DNA of 64,000 nt, taken from contig NZ_VDMA02000025.1 in the NCBI RefSeq assembly GCF_006334915.2, forward strand, positions 1 through 64,000, given 5' to 3'. Shown piece by piece: positions 46,973 to 54,792 of the stretch. This DNA comes from Microbispora catharanthi (lineage in GTDB: Bacteria > Actinomycetota > Actinomycetes > Streptosporangiales > Streptosporangiaceae). A program made the position numbers and the translations under genes. Below the pieces are notes generated by a model. It ran no database searches. It was not told the origin of the DNA and saw only the letters and a program-made list of their open reading frames with translations. Every line of letters starts with the position of its first letter. The stretch's first letter is position 1.

Positions 46973-47479
46973 TCACAGGTCGTCGACGTCGACTCGCAGG
47001 GCCAAGGACCGCTCGTAGAGCCGCTCCAGCGGCGCCGGGAACACCGGTTCGTCATCGGCCGGCTTCGCCGGCTCCACCGGCCGGACCGGGAGGTCGGGGC
47101 GCAGGCTCAGCCGGGGGCTGGCCGTGACCACGACCGTGTCGCGGCGCATCGCCATCGCCACGAGCAGCCGCTCGTGCAGCGGAAGGTCCGACAGCGCCCC
47201 GGCCTCGAGGGCGAGGCGCAGGTCCTGCTCGTCGTAGCCGATGCGGTCGATGGCCATGTCGGAGTGGAGGTTGTCCATGAACGGGTAGTACTCGTCCTGC
47301 GCCTCGCGGGGGTATCGCCAGACCAGGTCGTCGCACCGCCCGACGTGCTCCAGGCTCATCAGGACGTGGCCGCCGGACAGGCGCTCGGTGAAGAAGCGCT
47401 TGCACCCCCGCCGGACGTCGTCGTCGCGGCTGTGCATGCCCATGAACAGGGCGGCGTCGAGGAAGGGCTTATCGCTCAT
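46973..47479 (-). CDS. PIN-like small protein within the cluster (DUF6190-like)
   Basis: A 168-residue protein. [25 protein letters not shown] near the start, an internal SLEHVG, and [26 protein letters not shown] near residue 110 follow the strand-helix pattern of PIN domains, with acidic residues at two of the expected sites. I believe such proteins are annotated DUF6190. It overlaps the end of the arginine oxidase gene by 11 bp and precedes the aldolase. By position it could be the cyclase/dehydratase that closes guanidinoacetaldehyde to 2-aminoimidazole (RohQ role), but nothing in its sequence proves that. Confidence 0.7.
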   Translation of the reverse strand: MSDKPFLDAALFMGMHSRDDDVRRGCKRFFTERLSGGHVLMSLEHVGRCDDLVWRYPREAQDEYYPFMDNLHSDMAIDRIGYDEQDLRLALEAGALSDLPLHERLLVAMAMRRDTVVVTASPRLSLRPDLPVRPVEPAKPADDEPVFPAPLERLYERSLALRVDVDDL

Positions 47480-48680
47480 AGCCGAGCAGCACCTCACGCA
47501 TCCGGTGCATGGCGCAGGCGAAGGTGCCGGGCCGGCGGGCGAGGGCTACGCGGATGTAGCGCTCGCCCTTCGCCGGGTCGTTCCAGTAGAAGTACGTGCC
47601 GGGCAGCACGTAGATCTCGTCCTCCAGCAGCCGCTGCTGCAGCTCGCTCGCGGTGAGGTCCTCCGGCTTGATGCGGAACCACGCGACGCTCGTGTTCACC
47701 ACGGGCTCGACGTACTCGAGGATCGTGCCCTCGACGGCCTTGACGGCCATCGCCCGGTTGTCGGTGATGACGTCGCGCACCGAGGCGAAGTTGTCCTCGA
47801 TGGAGTCCTCGACGTACTGGGTGAGGAAGTTGAGGACGAACGGCGAGACGTTCAGCAGGACGGCCGTCTGGATGTTGTAGACCTCCTCCTTGATGTCGTC
47901 GCTGACTGTCAGCATCGCGCACTTGGCGTCCTGCACCGGCCAGGTCTTGCCGGTGTCCTCCAGCGCCATGTACGAGACGCCCGACTCCTCCAGCAGCTCG
48001 TAGATGTCGATGCGCCCGATCTTCTCGTCGCACAGCGCGAACGACGCGAAGCACAGGTCGAGCATCAGCAGCTTGCCGTGGTCCTTGCAGTAGCGGATGA
48101 CCTCGCGGAATCCGTCCATCCCGTACTGCAGGAGGCTGAACCCGGTCGGATTGTTTGGGTCGACCAGATAGAGCGCGTCTGTTTCCAGCGTGCTCAGGTT
48201 CGCGTAAATGCGGGCCGGATCGGCGAGCGACTCCTCCGGCAGCGCGGTGAGTTCGACCTGCATGTGCTTGAGCAGGTCGACGAGATTGTCGAAGCACGGC
48301 TCGATGAGACCGACCGACATGTTCCGCTGCATCAGGTACATGGCGGCGACCATTGTGGAGACGCTGGCCGAATACGACAGCCAGGTTTTGCCGGCGGCCG
48401 CCGCGGTGGGCTGCCTGTGCAGCCGGAAGAAGGCGTCGATGAATCGGCGCTCGAAATACGCCTGCTGGTTTTCCTCGGCCTCGTACCACAGGTCGGGGAG
48501 CCGGGAGACGATCTTGTCCTGGCCGGCGGACTGACGCTGGTGGGTGTGTGCGTCGGCGAGGTTCCACCGGGTCTTCAGGGCCTGGATCTCGTGCTGGGTG
48601 AGGTCGACGAACCCGGTCACGTCCGGCGTTCCGGACGCGCTGAGCGGCGTCTCTTCGATTTCCGAACCGACATTGTTCAT
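47469..48680 (-). CDS. PLP-dependent L-arginine oxidase/hydroxylase (MppP/RohP-like)
   Basis: A 403-residue fold-type-I PLP enzyme. Features shared with MppP of the enduracididine pathway are [19 protein letters not shown], the [15 protein letters not shown] stretch, [27 protein letters not shown] (175-180), D208, and the PLP lysine K245 in [13 protein letters not shown]. These enzymes use oxygen to convert L-arginine to a 4-hydroxy-2-oxo acid rather than transaminate it. ATG at 48680 has an AGGGA site upstream. It is the first gene of a seven-gene overlapping operon and preceded by a 444-bp gene-free region. Confidence 0.88.
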   Translation of the reverse strand: MNNVGSEIEETPLSASGTPDVTGFVDLTQHEIQALKTRWNLADAHTHQRQSAGQDKIVSRLPDLWYEAEENQQAYFERRFIDAFFRLHRQPTAAAAGKTWLSYSASVSTMVAAMYLMQRNMSVGLIEPCFDNLVDLLKHMQVELTALPEESLADPARIYANLSTLETDALYLVDPNNPTGFSLLQYGMDGFREVIRYCKDHGKLLMLDLCFASFALCDEKIGRIDIYELLEESGVSYMALEDTGKTWPVQDAKCAMLTVSDDIKEEVYNIQTAVLLNVSPFVLNFLTQYVEDSIEDNFASVRDVITDNRAMAVKAVEGTILEYVEPVVNTSVAWFRIKPEDLTASELQQRLLEDEIYVLPGTYFYWNDPAKGERYIRVALARRPGTFACAMHRMREVLLGYER

Positions 48681-49124
48681 GACAGATCCCTTCACTGGTG
48701 CGGAACATGGAGTAGCGCAAGAGTGGTGCGGGAAGACATGCGTCGGAGGCGGCGGTTTCGCCGCGAGCTCCTTCTTACGGAGAAGCAGGGAGGAACGTCA
48801 CTCCCGTTTTGCCCGCGATGGGCGATGCAATAAAAGGTACGTCTCACTTACGGCGGAGTCAACGGGTGAGACGGGAAATGCTTCTTTCCGGATTTCCGGA
48901 ATGGTCCGGCTTTCGCGTCACCGGACGCTGACCCTGGGTAATCAAAATTCGCATCGATTATCCCAGGAATGGGGATCGTCCATAAAGAATCGGCGCGCGT
49001 CGACGTCCCGGCGCGCGCCGATGAAAGAGCCGGTCGCGTGCTGCGCCGGCGGGCCACGCGGGTCCGCCGGCGTTCTGTGCCCCTGGGAAAGGGCTGTTCT
49101 GTGTTACCGGGGGGAGGGCTTCGG
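48681..49124 (-). promoter_or_regulatory. Promoter region of the azomycin-like operon
   Basis: This 444-bp stretch holds no convincing gene and is lower in GC than its flanks, so it should contain the operon promoter. An imperfect inverted repeat CTGGGTAATC (48934-48943) / GATTATCCCAG (48956-48966), with one bulged base, lies about 260 bp upstream of the first start codon and is a candidate regulator site. No regulator gene is embedded in the operon itself. Confidence 0.4.
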
Positions 49125-49811
49125 TCAGGCGGCGGCGCGCTTGAGGATGTCCTCGAACACGCTCGGATCGTCGGAGGAGACGACGGGCCAGCCGATGCCG
49201 TACGAACCCACCCAGCCGACCTCGATTCCGGGGTTGGCGTGGTCGGTGCCGTCCGGCAGGAACAGGTGCGGGCTGCAGTTCACCCGGTCGGTCGCCGCGA
49301 TGGCGGCCTGTTCGGACAGCGTCCTGCGGGCCCGGCCGTCGTCGAGTGCGGCCGCCAGGGCGTCCACGTCCACCACGCCGGTGGACGCGGCGGCGTCCAG
49401 GATGACCTTGCGATGGCTGATGCACCGCGACTCGGCCCAGAATGCCTTCCGCAGCGCCAGGTCGAGCTGTTCCGACGCCGCGAACCCCTGCTCCTTGGCC
49501 GCCTGGACGGCCTCCAGCGCGGGCAGCGTGGTGGACGGGTAGAGCCAGTCCTTCGCCTGCCACAGCTGCCACCCCGCGTCGGGCTCCAGCGCGGCCATCC
49601 GGCCCACCTCGCTGTCGGTCCCCGGCCGGGGACTGGGCGCGTCGTTGAGCAGTTCCAGGGGGAAGGCGCGGTGGTCGAACCGGACCCGGTCGGTCAGGCC
49701 CAGCCGTTCCCGGGTCCTGTGGAGCCGGTGCACGGCTATGTGCGCGAAGGAGCACCAGATATCCGAGAAGATGATGATGGTGCCGGGCTCCGGGGTCAGT
49801 GTCGTCGTCAT
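49125..49811 (-). CDS. DsbA-family protein with a single N-terminal cysteine (second paralogue)
   Basis: A 228-residue thioredoxin-fold protein close to the one at 42808-43524: IIIFSDIWCSFAHIAVHRLHRTRERLGL, RFDHRAFPLELLND, EAVQAAKEQGFAASEQLDLALRKAFWAESRCIS and ASTGVVDVDALAAALDDGRARRTL. C20 is kept while the second redox cysteine is replaced by phenylalanine (WCSF). It belongs to the TetR-controlled operon with the MBL-fold gene 32 bp upstream. Its ribosome binding site is AAGGAG. The two paralogues flank the azomycin-like operon. Confidence 0.8.
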   Translation of the reverse strand: MTTTLTPEPGTIIIFSDIWCSFAHIAVHRLHRTRERLGLTDRVRFDHRAFPLELLNDAPSPRPGTDSEVGRMAALEPDAGWQLWQAKDWLYPSTTLPALEAVQAAKEQGFAASEQLDLALRKAFWAESRCISHRKVILDAAASTGVVDVDALAAALDDGRARRTLSEQAAIAATDRVNCSPHLFLPDGTDHANPGIEVGWVGSYGIGWPVVSSDDPSVFEDILKRAAA

Positions 49812-49843
49812 CGACGTTCTCCTTGTGTCGTGCCTCGTATCGC

Positions 49844-50668
49844 TCAGGCCGCGCCGGCGCTGAGCGTGGCCCCCTCGTGCTTGGCGAGCACGGCCTCCAC
49901 CAGCACGTCCTCGTCCGGCAGCCACGGCGTCATGGAGGGCACCTCGCGCAGCGTCTTCACGAGCGTCTCGGTGCCCTCCACGACGGTGGCGCCGTGTGAG
50001 CTGAGGATGTGCCGGGGGGCGAGCCGGAGCAGGTCGTCCAGCACGGTGTCGAACTTGGCCGGGTCGGCCAGTGCGGTCCAGGGGGCGTTGGCCCTGGTGA
50101 ACAGGGCCATCCCGGCGAGGTAGTCGCTCTCCGGGATGTCCTGGGCGTCCTCCGCCAGTGTCGGCAGGATCGCGCCGAAGCTGTCCGCGCTGAACAGCGA
50201 ACGGGTGGCGTGATCATAGAGGGCCAGCGTCGAAGGGGAGTCGTAGGCGGGCGGGCGCAGCAGGGAGACGATCCTGCCCCCGAGGTCGAGCGTGCGGCCG
50301 GGGTTCACCTGCAGGACACGGTTCGGGGGCACGTCCCACTCCTCGCCGAGCCGCGCGACGGCCAGGCCGTTCGTGATGACCTTGGCCTGCGGCGCCGCCA
50401 TGAGGACTTCCTTGAGGTTGCCCGCGTGGTCCCTGTCGTCGTGCGTGAGCACAATCCAGCGCAGGTCGGCCGGGTCGACCAGGGACCACAGGGCCTGTTC
50501 GAAGTAGCCGCGGTCGATCGCCATGCCGGTGTCGACGAGGATCGGCTGCGGGCCGCGGATCAGGTAGGCGTTCACCGGCAGCAGGCCGGCGCCGGTGATG
50601 GGGAGGGACGACGGCAGCGTGGTGACGCCGGGTGTCGCCTCGTAGGGGCTGCGCAGATAGGAGGTCAT
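49844..50668 (-). CDS. Metallo-beta-lactamase-fold hydrolase
   Basis: A 274-residue MBL-fold protein. The metal motif is LTHDDRDHAGN (H76-x-D78-x-D80-H81), where the usual second histidine is aspartate; this H-x-D/E-x-D-H variant also occurs in flavodiiron-type ODP domains. Further ligands are likely in SADSFG and SSHGATVVEG. The N-terminus LPVNAYLIRGPQPILVDTGM is typical. No flavodoxin domain follows. It could hydrolyse an ester, amide or thioester, or act on a nitroheterocycle. It lies between a transporter and a DsbA-like gene in one operon. Confidence 0.8.
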   Translation of the reverse strand: MTSYLRSPYEATPGVTTLPSSLPITGAGLLPVNAYLIRGPQPILVDTGMAIDRGYFEQALWSLVDPADLRWIVLTHDDRDHAGNLKEVLMAAPQAKVITNGLAVARLGEEWDVPPNRVLQVNPGRTLDLGGRIVSLLRPPAYDSPSTLALYDHATRSLFSADSFGAILPTLAEDAQDIPESDYLAGMALFTRANAPWTALADPAKFDTVLDDLLRLAPRHILSSHGATVVEGTETLVKTLREVPSMTPWLPDEDVLVEAVLAKHEGATLSAGAA

Positions 50669-50698
50669 GGAGGGGGGTCCTTTCCGCGGTGGGTTGAC

Positions 50699-51727
50699 TC
50701 AGGTGAGCTGGACGAGCACCGAGCCGACGATGAGCAGGGCGAGACCGGACAGGCGCGGCGCGGTGAGCGGGCGGCGGGGCAGCCGGAGGAAGCCGTAGTT
50801 GTCGATCACGGCCGAGGCGACCTGCTGGCCGGTCACGGTCAGCGCCACGGTGGTGGCGGCGCCGATCGTGGGGATGAGCGTGAAGGTCGCGGTGACGTAC
50901 GCCGCGGCGCAGGCGCCGCCGAGCCAGCCCCACCAGGGCATCGTGCGCAGCCCGCCGAGCTGCGGCCGGGGGGTGCGGCGCGTCGCCAGCAGGACGAGCA
51001 GAACCACGGCGATGGTGATCGTGGCCACGATGAAGCTGATCATCGCGGTGGTCACCGGCTCGTGGATGTCCTTGCGCAGCGCGGCGTTGACCGCCCCCTG
51101 CACCGGCAGGACGGCGCCGGCCACGATGCCCAGCAGGATCCAGCCGCCCTGGCCGAGGCCGCCGCTCCGGCGTACGGCCGCCGCCGTCGCGGCCGGGGCG
51201 GTGACGGTGGCCGTCCCGCCACGGGCGGGAGTGCCGGGAGCGCCGCCGGGCGCCGGTCCCGCCGCGGGCGGCGACTGCGCCGGGCGCTGTCCCCGGATGA
51301 TGACCGTGATGCCGGCGAGGACCGCGAGCGCGCCGAGCGCGATGCCGACGCTGAGCGGCTTGCGCGCGATGCCGAACAGGCCGAACAGGTCCAGCCCCAG
51401 CGACGCGAACATCTGACCGGTCACGAACAGGCCCGCCGCGGCCAGCGCGCCGAGGCGGGGGAAGAGCAGGATCCCGCTGGTGATGTAGAGCGGGCTGGCC
51501 AGACCCCCGAGCAGGTGCCAGAAGGGCACGCCGGGCACGAGGCGGACGGCGCCGATCGCTCCGACCGCGACCGCGAGGAGCGCCAGCAGGGCCGTCGCCA
51601 CGCCCAGTTGCAGGGTCGAGGCGCCGTACGGCGTCCCCACGGCCTTGTTGAGCTGGAGATTCACCGAGGCTTGCACTGCCAGTAAGCAGCCGACCAGCAG
51701 TGCCGAGGCGAGGAACAGGGCATGCAT
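50699..51727 (-). CDS. DMT-superfamily transporter, tandem YdcZ (DUF606) type
   Basis: A 342-residue membrane protein made of two homologous halves of about five helices each. The first starts ALFLASALLVGCLLAVQASVNLQLNKAVGTPYGAST and the second WILLGIVAGAVLPVQGAVNAALRKDIHEPV. They are joined by a proline/alanine-rich linker of about 50 residues (about 150-200). This is a fused YdcZ pair. ATG at 51727. It is the first gene of the DMT-MBL-DsbA operon and is divergent from a TetR gene, which suggests regulated export of a small toxic compound. Confidence 0.85.
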   Translation of the reverse strand: MHALFLASALLVGCLLAVQASVNLQLNKAVGTPYGASTLQLGVATALLALLAVAVGAIGAVRLVPGVPFWHLLGGLASPLYITSGILLFPRLGALAAAGLFVTGQMFASLGLDLFGLFGIARKPLSVGIALGALAVLAGITVIIRGQRPAQSPPAAGPAPGGAPGTPARGGTATVTAPAATAAAVRRSGGLGQGGWILLGIVAGAVLPVQGAVNAALRKDIHEPVTTAMISFIVATITIAVVLLVLLATRRTPRPQLGGLRTMPWWGWLGGACAAAYVTATFTLIPTIGAATTVALTVTGQQVASAVIDNYGFLRLPRRPLTAPRLSGLALLIVGSVLVQLT

Positions 51728-51775
51728 CGCGATCCCTCTTCTAGAGAACCGGATTTCCGAGAAGCCGGACCAGAA

Positions 51776-51825
51776 CCGGACATGGTGTCCGGATGAGCGT
51801 AAGGCAAAAGTGGACGCTCTGTCCA
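51776..51825. promoter_or_regulatory. Two GGAC-N5-GTCC operators between the DMT operon and tetR
   Basis: CCGGACATGGTGTCCGG at 51776-51792 and TGGACGCTCTGTCCA at 51811-51825 share a GGAC-N5-GTCC core, with centres 34 bp apart, about three helical turns. They fill the space between the two divergent start codons. The adjacent TetR regulator should bind both and control the transporter operon and itself. Confidence 0.7.
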
Positions 51826-51922
51826 CATCGTTCCGCCGGGGGGCTACCATGTCCTCATGAACAACGGGTTTATGGATCCCGGCGGGAACCGGAGGAACGG
51901 CCGCGTTCCGTCGGAGGGGACC

Positions 51923-52543
51923 ATGTCGGCCGGCATCGGCCGGGAACTGCCCGTGCTCGACCTCGAACCGGGCCGCCCGGCGCCGGTGCGGGAACGGGCG
52001 GACGCCGCGCGCAACCGCATGCGCGTACTGAAGGCGGCCGAACAGCTCTTCGCGACGAGGGACGCGCGGCACGTCACCATGGACGAGATCGCCAAGGCGG
52101 CGGGAGTGGGGCGGGCCACGCTCTACCGGCGCTATCCGGACCCCGCCTCGATCGCGACGGCCCTCCTGGACGAGCACGAGCGGCAGGTGCAGGGACACAT
52201 CCTGAACGGCCCGCCGCCGCTCGGGCCGGGGGCCTCACCGGCCGACCGGCTGGCCGCGTTCCACATCGCCATGATCGACCTGCTGGAGCGTCACCTGCAC
52301 CTCGTGCTGGGAGCCGAGACCGGGAGCGCGCGTTTCGGCACCGGCGCCTACCGCTTCTGGCGCGCGCACGTGCGGATGCTGCTGACCGAGGCGCGAGTGC
52401 CGGACCCGGAGGGAGTGGCGGACGCCGTGCTGGCGCCGCTCGCGCCCGAGGTCTACCAGTTCCAGCGGCACACCCTGGGCCTGTCGCAGGCCCGCGTCAC
52501 CGAGGCGTTGGTGTGGAGCGCTCGCCGGCTCGCGGGCGGCTGA
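51923..52543 (+). CDS. TetR-family regulator of the DMT/MBL/DsbA operon
   Basis: A 206-residue repressor: helix-turn-helix LKAAEQLFATRDARHVTMDEIAKAAGVGRATLYRRYPDPASIATALL at about 40-86, then a helical ligand domain. ATG at 51923 is preferred, with GGAGGGG just upstream; an ATG at 51857 would add 22 residues that look non-coding and lie close to the operators. It is divergent from the DMT transporter and its 3' end overlaps the next, convergent TetR gene by 47 bp. Confidence 0.87.
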   Translation: MSAGIGRELPVLDLEPGRPAPVRERADAARNRMRVLKAAEQLFATRDARHVTMDEIAKAAGVGRATLYRRYPDPASIATALLDEHERQVQGHILNGPPPLGPGASPADRLAAFHIAMIDLLERHLHLVLGAETGSARFGTGAYRFWRAHVRMLLTEARVPDPEGVADAVLAPLAPEVYQFQRHTLGLSQARVTEALVWSARRLAGG

Positions 52544-53189
52544 GCGATCCGGGCTCGGGGCGCGGGCAGTAGCCGCCCACTCCGCGCTCCAGCAGGTCGA
52601 AGGCGCGCTCGGCGTGCTCCCTGATGTCCGCCCTGATCGGCGCCGGATCCTCGCCGGCCATCTGCCGGATCGCGAAGTGGCGAGTCAGCGCGCGGACGGC
52701 GGCGCAGATCTGCGCCGACACCAGCCAGGGGGTCAGGTCGTCGGGATCGGCGTCGGTCTCCTCGGCGAGCGTGCGGGCGAGCCGATCCTCCCGGTTGACG
52801 TCCAGCATGCGCACCCGCGACTGGAGTGCCACGCTCTCCCTGACCCGCTGCACGAACAGGTCCGCGCCCTCGTTCATCCCGTAACGCCAGTCGCCGGCGT
52901 CGAGGGCCTCGAAGAAGTCGCGGCGCACCGCCTCGACCGCACTCTCGCCCGCGCGGCGCTCGCGCACGACCCGGGCCAGCAGGTCCTCGGTCTCCTCGCT
53001 GCGGTCGAGGAACAGGTCCTCCTTGGTGCGGAAGTAGTTGAAGACGGTGTTGACCGACACGTCGGCGGCTCTGGCCACCTCGGCCACCGTGACGTTGTCG
53101 AACCCCCGTTGCAGGAACAACCCCATCGCGATGTCGGCGATGCGCTGCCGGGTCTCCCGCTTCTTCCGCTCCCGCAGGCCCTCTTCCAC
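52497..53189 (-). CDS. TetR-family regulator, divergent from an ABC exporter
   Basis: A 230-residue repressor with RKKRETRQRIADIAMGLFLQRGFDNVTVAEVARAADVSVNTVFNYFRTKEDLFLDR at about 8-63. The ligand domain is helical and ends in a poorly conserved Pro/Arg tail. GTG at 53189 places the DNA-binding domain near the start; the frame extends to an ATG at 53255, which overlaps the ABC gene. It most likely controls the two-gene ABC exporter on the other strand through the palindrome at 53221-53244. Confidence 0.88.
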   Translation of the reverse strand: MEEGLRERKKRETRQRIADIAMGLFLQRGFDNVTVAEVARAADVSVNTVFNYFRTKEDLFLDRSEETEDLLARVVRERRAGESAVEAVRRDFFEALDAGDWRYGMNEGADLFVQRVRESVALQSRVRMLDVNREDRLARTLAEETDADPDDLTPWLVSAQICAAVRALTRHFAIRQMAGEDPAPIRADIREHAERAFDLLERGVGGYCPRPEPGSLSRPRAGERSTPTPR

Positions 53190-53220
53190 GCTCCGATTGT
53201 AAGGGCGAGCACAATCTTTA

Positions 53221-53244
53221 AGTGACTCCAAATTTGGTGTTACT
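53221..53244. promoter_or_regulatory. 24-bp imperfect palindrome between tetR and the ABC exporter
   Basis: AGTGACTCCAAA is followed directly by TTTGGTGTTACT; 10 of 12 arm positions are complementary. It ends 9 bp before the ATPase start and lies 31 bp from the TetR start, in the only AT-rich patch nearby, so it probably overlaps both promoters. Confidence 0.65.
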
Positions 53245-53253
53245 CTACTCGCC

Positions 53254-53997
53254 ATGATTCACGCCAGAGGGCTCACCAAGACCTTCGGCCCGACCGAGGC
53301 CGTGCGGGGGATCGACCTCGACGTCTCCGCAGGGGAGATCGTCGGCTTCCTCGGACCGAACGGCGCGGGCAAGACCACCACGCTGCGCATGCTGACCACG
53401 CTGCTGCGCCCGACCTCCGGGACCGCCACGGTCGCGGGCGCCGACCTGTTCGCCGACCCCGCGGGCGTACGCCGCCGCATCGGCTACGTCGCCCAGGGCG
53501 GCGCGTTCGCCCCGTTCTCCCCCGTGGGGGAGGAGCTCGTGCTCCAGGCCCGCCTGTACGGCATGGGCAGGGCCCAGGCCCGCGAGCGGGTGACCACCCT
53601 GCTCGCCGAGCTGGACCTGCCCGGAGTCGAGGAGCGTACGAGCGTGTCGCTGTCGGGCGGCCAGAAGCGCCGTCTCGACATCGCGATGGGCCTGCTCCAC
53701 CGGCCCGAGCTGCTCTTCCTCGACGAGCCGACGACCGGGCTCGACCCGCAGAGCCGCGCCAACCTGTGGGACCACGTGCGCCGGCTGCGCGAGCAGGAGG
53801 GACTGACGGTCTTCCTCACGACCCACTACCTGGAAGAGGCCGACGCGCTCTGCGACCGCATCCTGATCATCGACCACGGCCGGCTCGTCGCCCAGAGGAC
53901 TCCGGACGAGCTGAAGTCCGAGCACGGCGCGCGGACGCTCGACGAGGTCTTCCTCGCCGTCACCGGCCGCGAGCTGCGCGAGGGGGCCGCCGCATGA
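53254..53997 (+). CDS. ABC exporter ATP-binding protein (DrrA-like)
   Basis: A 247-residue ATPase: Walker A GPNGAGKTT, signature LSGGQKRRLDIAMGL, Walker B LLFLDEPTTGLDPQ, and the switch histidine in FLTTHYLEEAD. The family exports drugs or lipids with an ABC-2 permease. The C-terminal extension (GARTLDEVFLAVTGRELRE) is the usual DrrA tail. The stop overlaps the permease start (ATGA). Confidence 0.94.
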   Translation: MIHARGLTKTFGPTEAVRGIDLDVSAGEIVGFLGPNGAGKTTTLRMLTTLLRPTSGTATVAGADLFADPAGVRRRIGYVAQGGAFAPFSPVGEELVLQARLYGMGRAQARERVTTLLAELDLPGVEERTSVSLSGGQKRRLDIAMGLLHRPELLFLDEPTTGLDPQSRANLWDHVRRLREQEGLTVFLTTHYLEEADALCDRILIIDHGRLVAQRTPDELKSEHGARTLDEVFLAVTGRELREGAAA

Positions 53998-54722
53998 CCG
54001 CTCTCGCCGTCCTGACCGGCCACTACCTGCGTGTTTCCTTCGGCAACAAGTTCAGCCTGGTCTTCAGCGCCCTGCAGCCGTTCCTCTACCTCGTGCTGTT
54101 CGGCCCGCTGTTCGACCGCAGCGGCGTGGGTTCCTGGGCCGTCCTCGTGCCCGGCCTGCTGGTGCAGCTCGGATTGACGAGCGCGGGAATGGCGGGCTTC
54201 ACCATCGTTTTCGACCAGCGGTTCGGCGTGCTCGAACGGCTGCGGGTCACGCCGGTGAGCCGGGTGACGCTGCTGCTCGGCCGGGTGCTCAGGGACAGCG
54301 TCGTGCTGCTGGTGCAGGCGACGGCGATCATCGTGGCCGCGTACGCGCTGGGCCTGCGGGCGCCGGTCGCGGGGGTGCTGGCGGCGCTGCTGCTGACCAC
54401 CGTGCTGTCGGTCGGCATGGCGTCGCTGTCGTACACGGCGGCGCTCACGATGCGGCAGGAGCTGTTCGCGCCCGTGATGTCCACCGTGGTGGTCCCGCTG
54501 ATGCTGCTGTCGGGCGCGCTGCTGCCGATGTCGCTCGCCCCCGCATGGCTCGACGTGGTGTCGCGGCTCACGCCGTTCCGGTACGCGGTCGAGGGGTTGC
54601 GCGCGCTTTTCGCCGGTTCCTACGCGTCGTCCGCATTGTTGTGGGGGGTCGTCGTGTCCCTGGCCTTCGCCGTCCTGGGCGTTACCCTGGGCACCAGGCG
54701 TTTCCAAAGGGAAAACGCCTGA
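53994..54722 (+). CDS. ABC-2 type permease (DrrB-like)
   Basis: A 242-residue membrane protein with six helices. It has the N-terminal amphipathic segment, FDQRFGVLERLRVTPVSRVTLLLGRVLRD (the coupling region), and LSGALLPMSLAPAWLDVVSRLTPFRYAVEGLRALF, the ABC-2 signature near the C-terminus. It pairs with the ATPase just upstream. Substrate unknown; the nearby TetR suggests induction by the exported compound. Confidence 0.92.
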   Translation: MTALAVLTGHYLRVSFGNKFSLVFSALQPFLYLVLFGPLFDRSGVGSWAVLVPGLLVQLGLTSAGMAGFTIVFDQRFGVLERLRVTPVSRVTLLLGRVLRDSVVLLVQATAIIVAAYALGLRAPVAGVLAALLLTTVLSVGMASLSYTAALTMRQELFAPVMSTVVVPLMLLSGALLPMSLAPAWLDVVSRLTPFRYAVEGLRALFAGSYASSALLWGVVVSLAFAVLGVTLGTRRFQRENA

Positions 54723-54792
54723 TCAGGGCTAGGAAAAGGCATTCGAAGTTGATACCGGTTTGCGGGCGCCGCCGGGCACGGAGACGGTCACA

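Noticed and set aside
42808-48680. Enduracididine or capreomycidine biosynthesis instead of a nitroimidazole
   Set aside because: The PLP enzyme resembles MppP, but no MppR-like cyclase, VioC-like hydroxylase or NRPS is present, while the aldolase, HDO oxygenase and Rieske genes fit the azomycin route.
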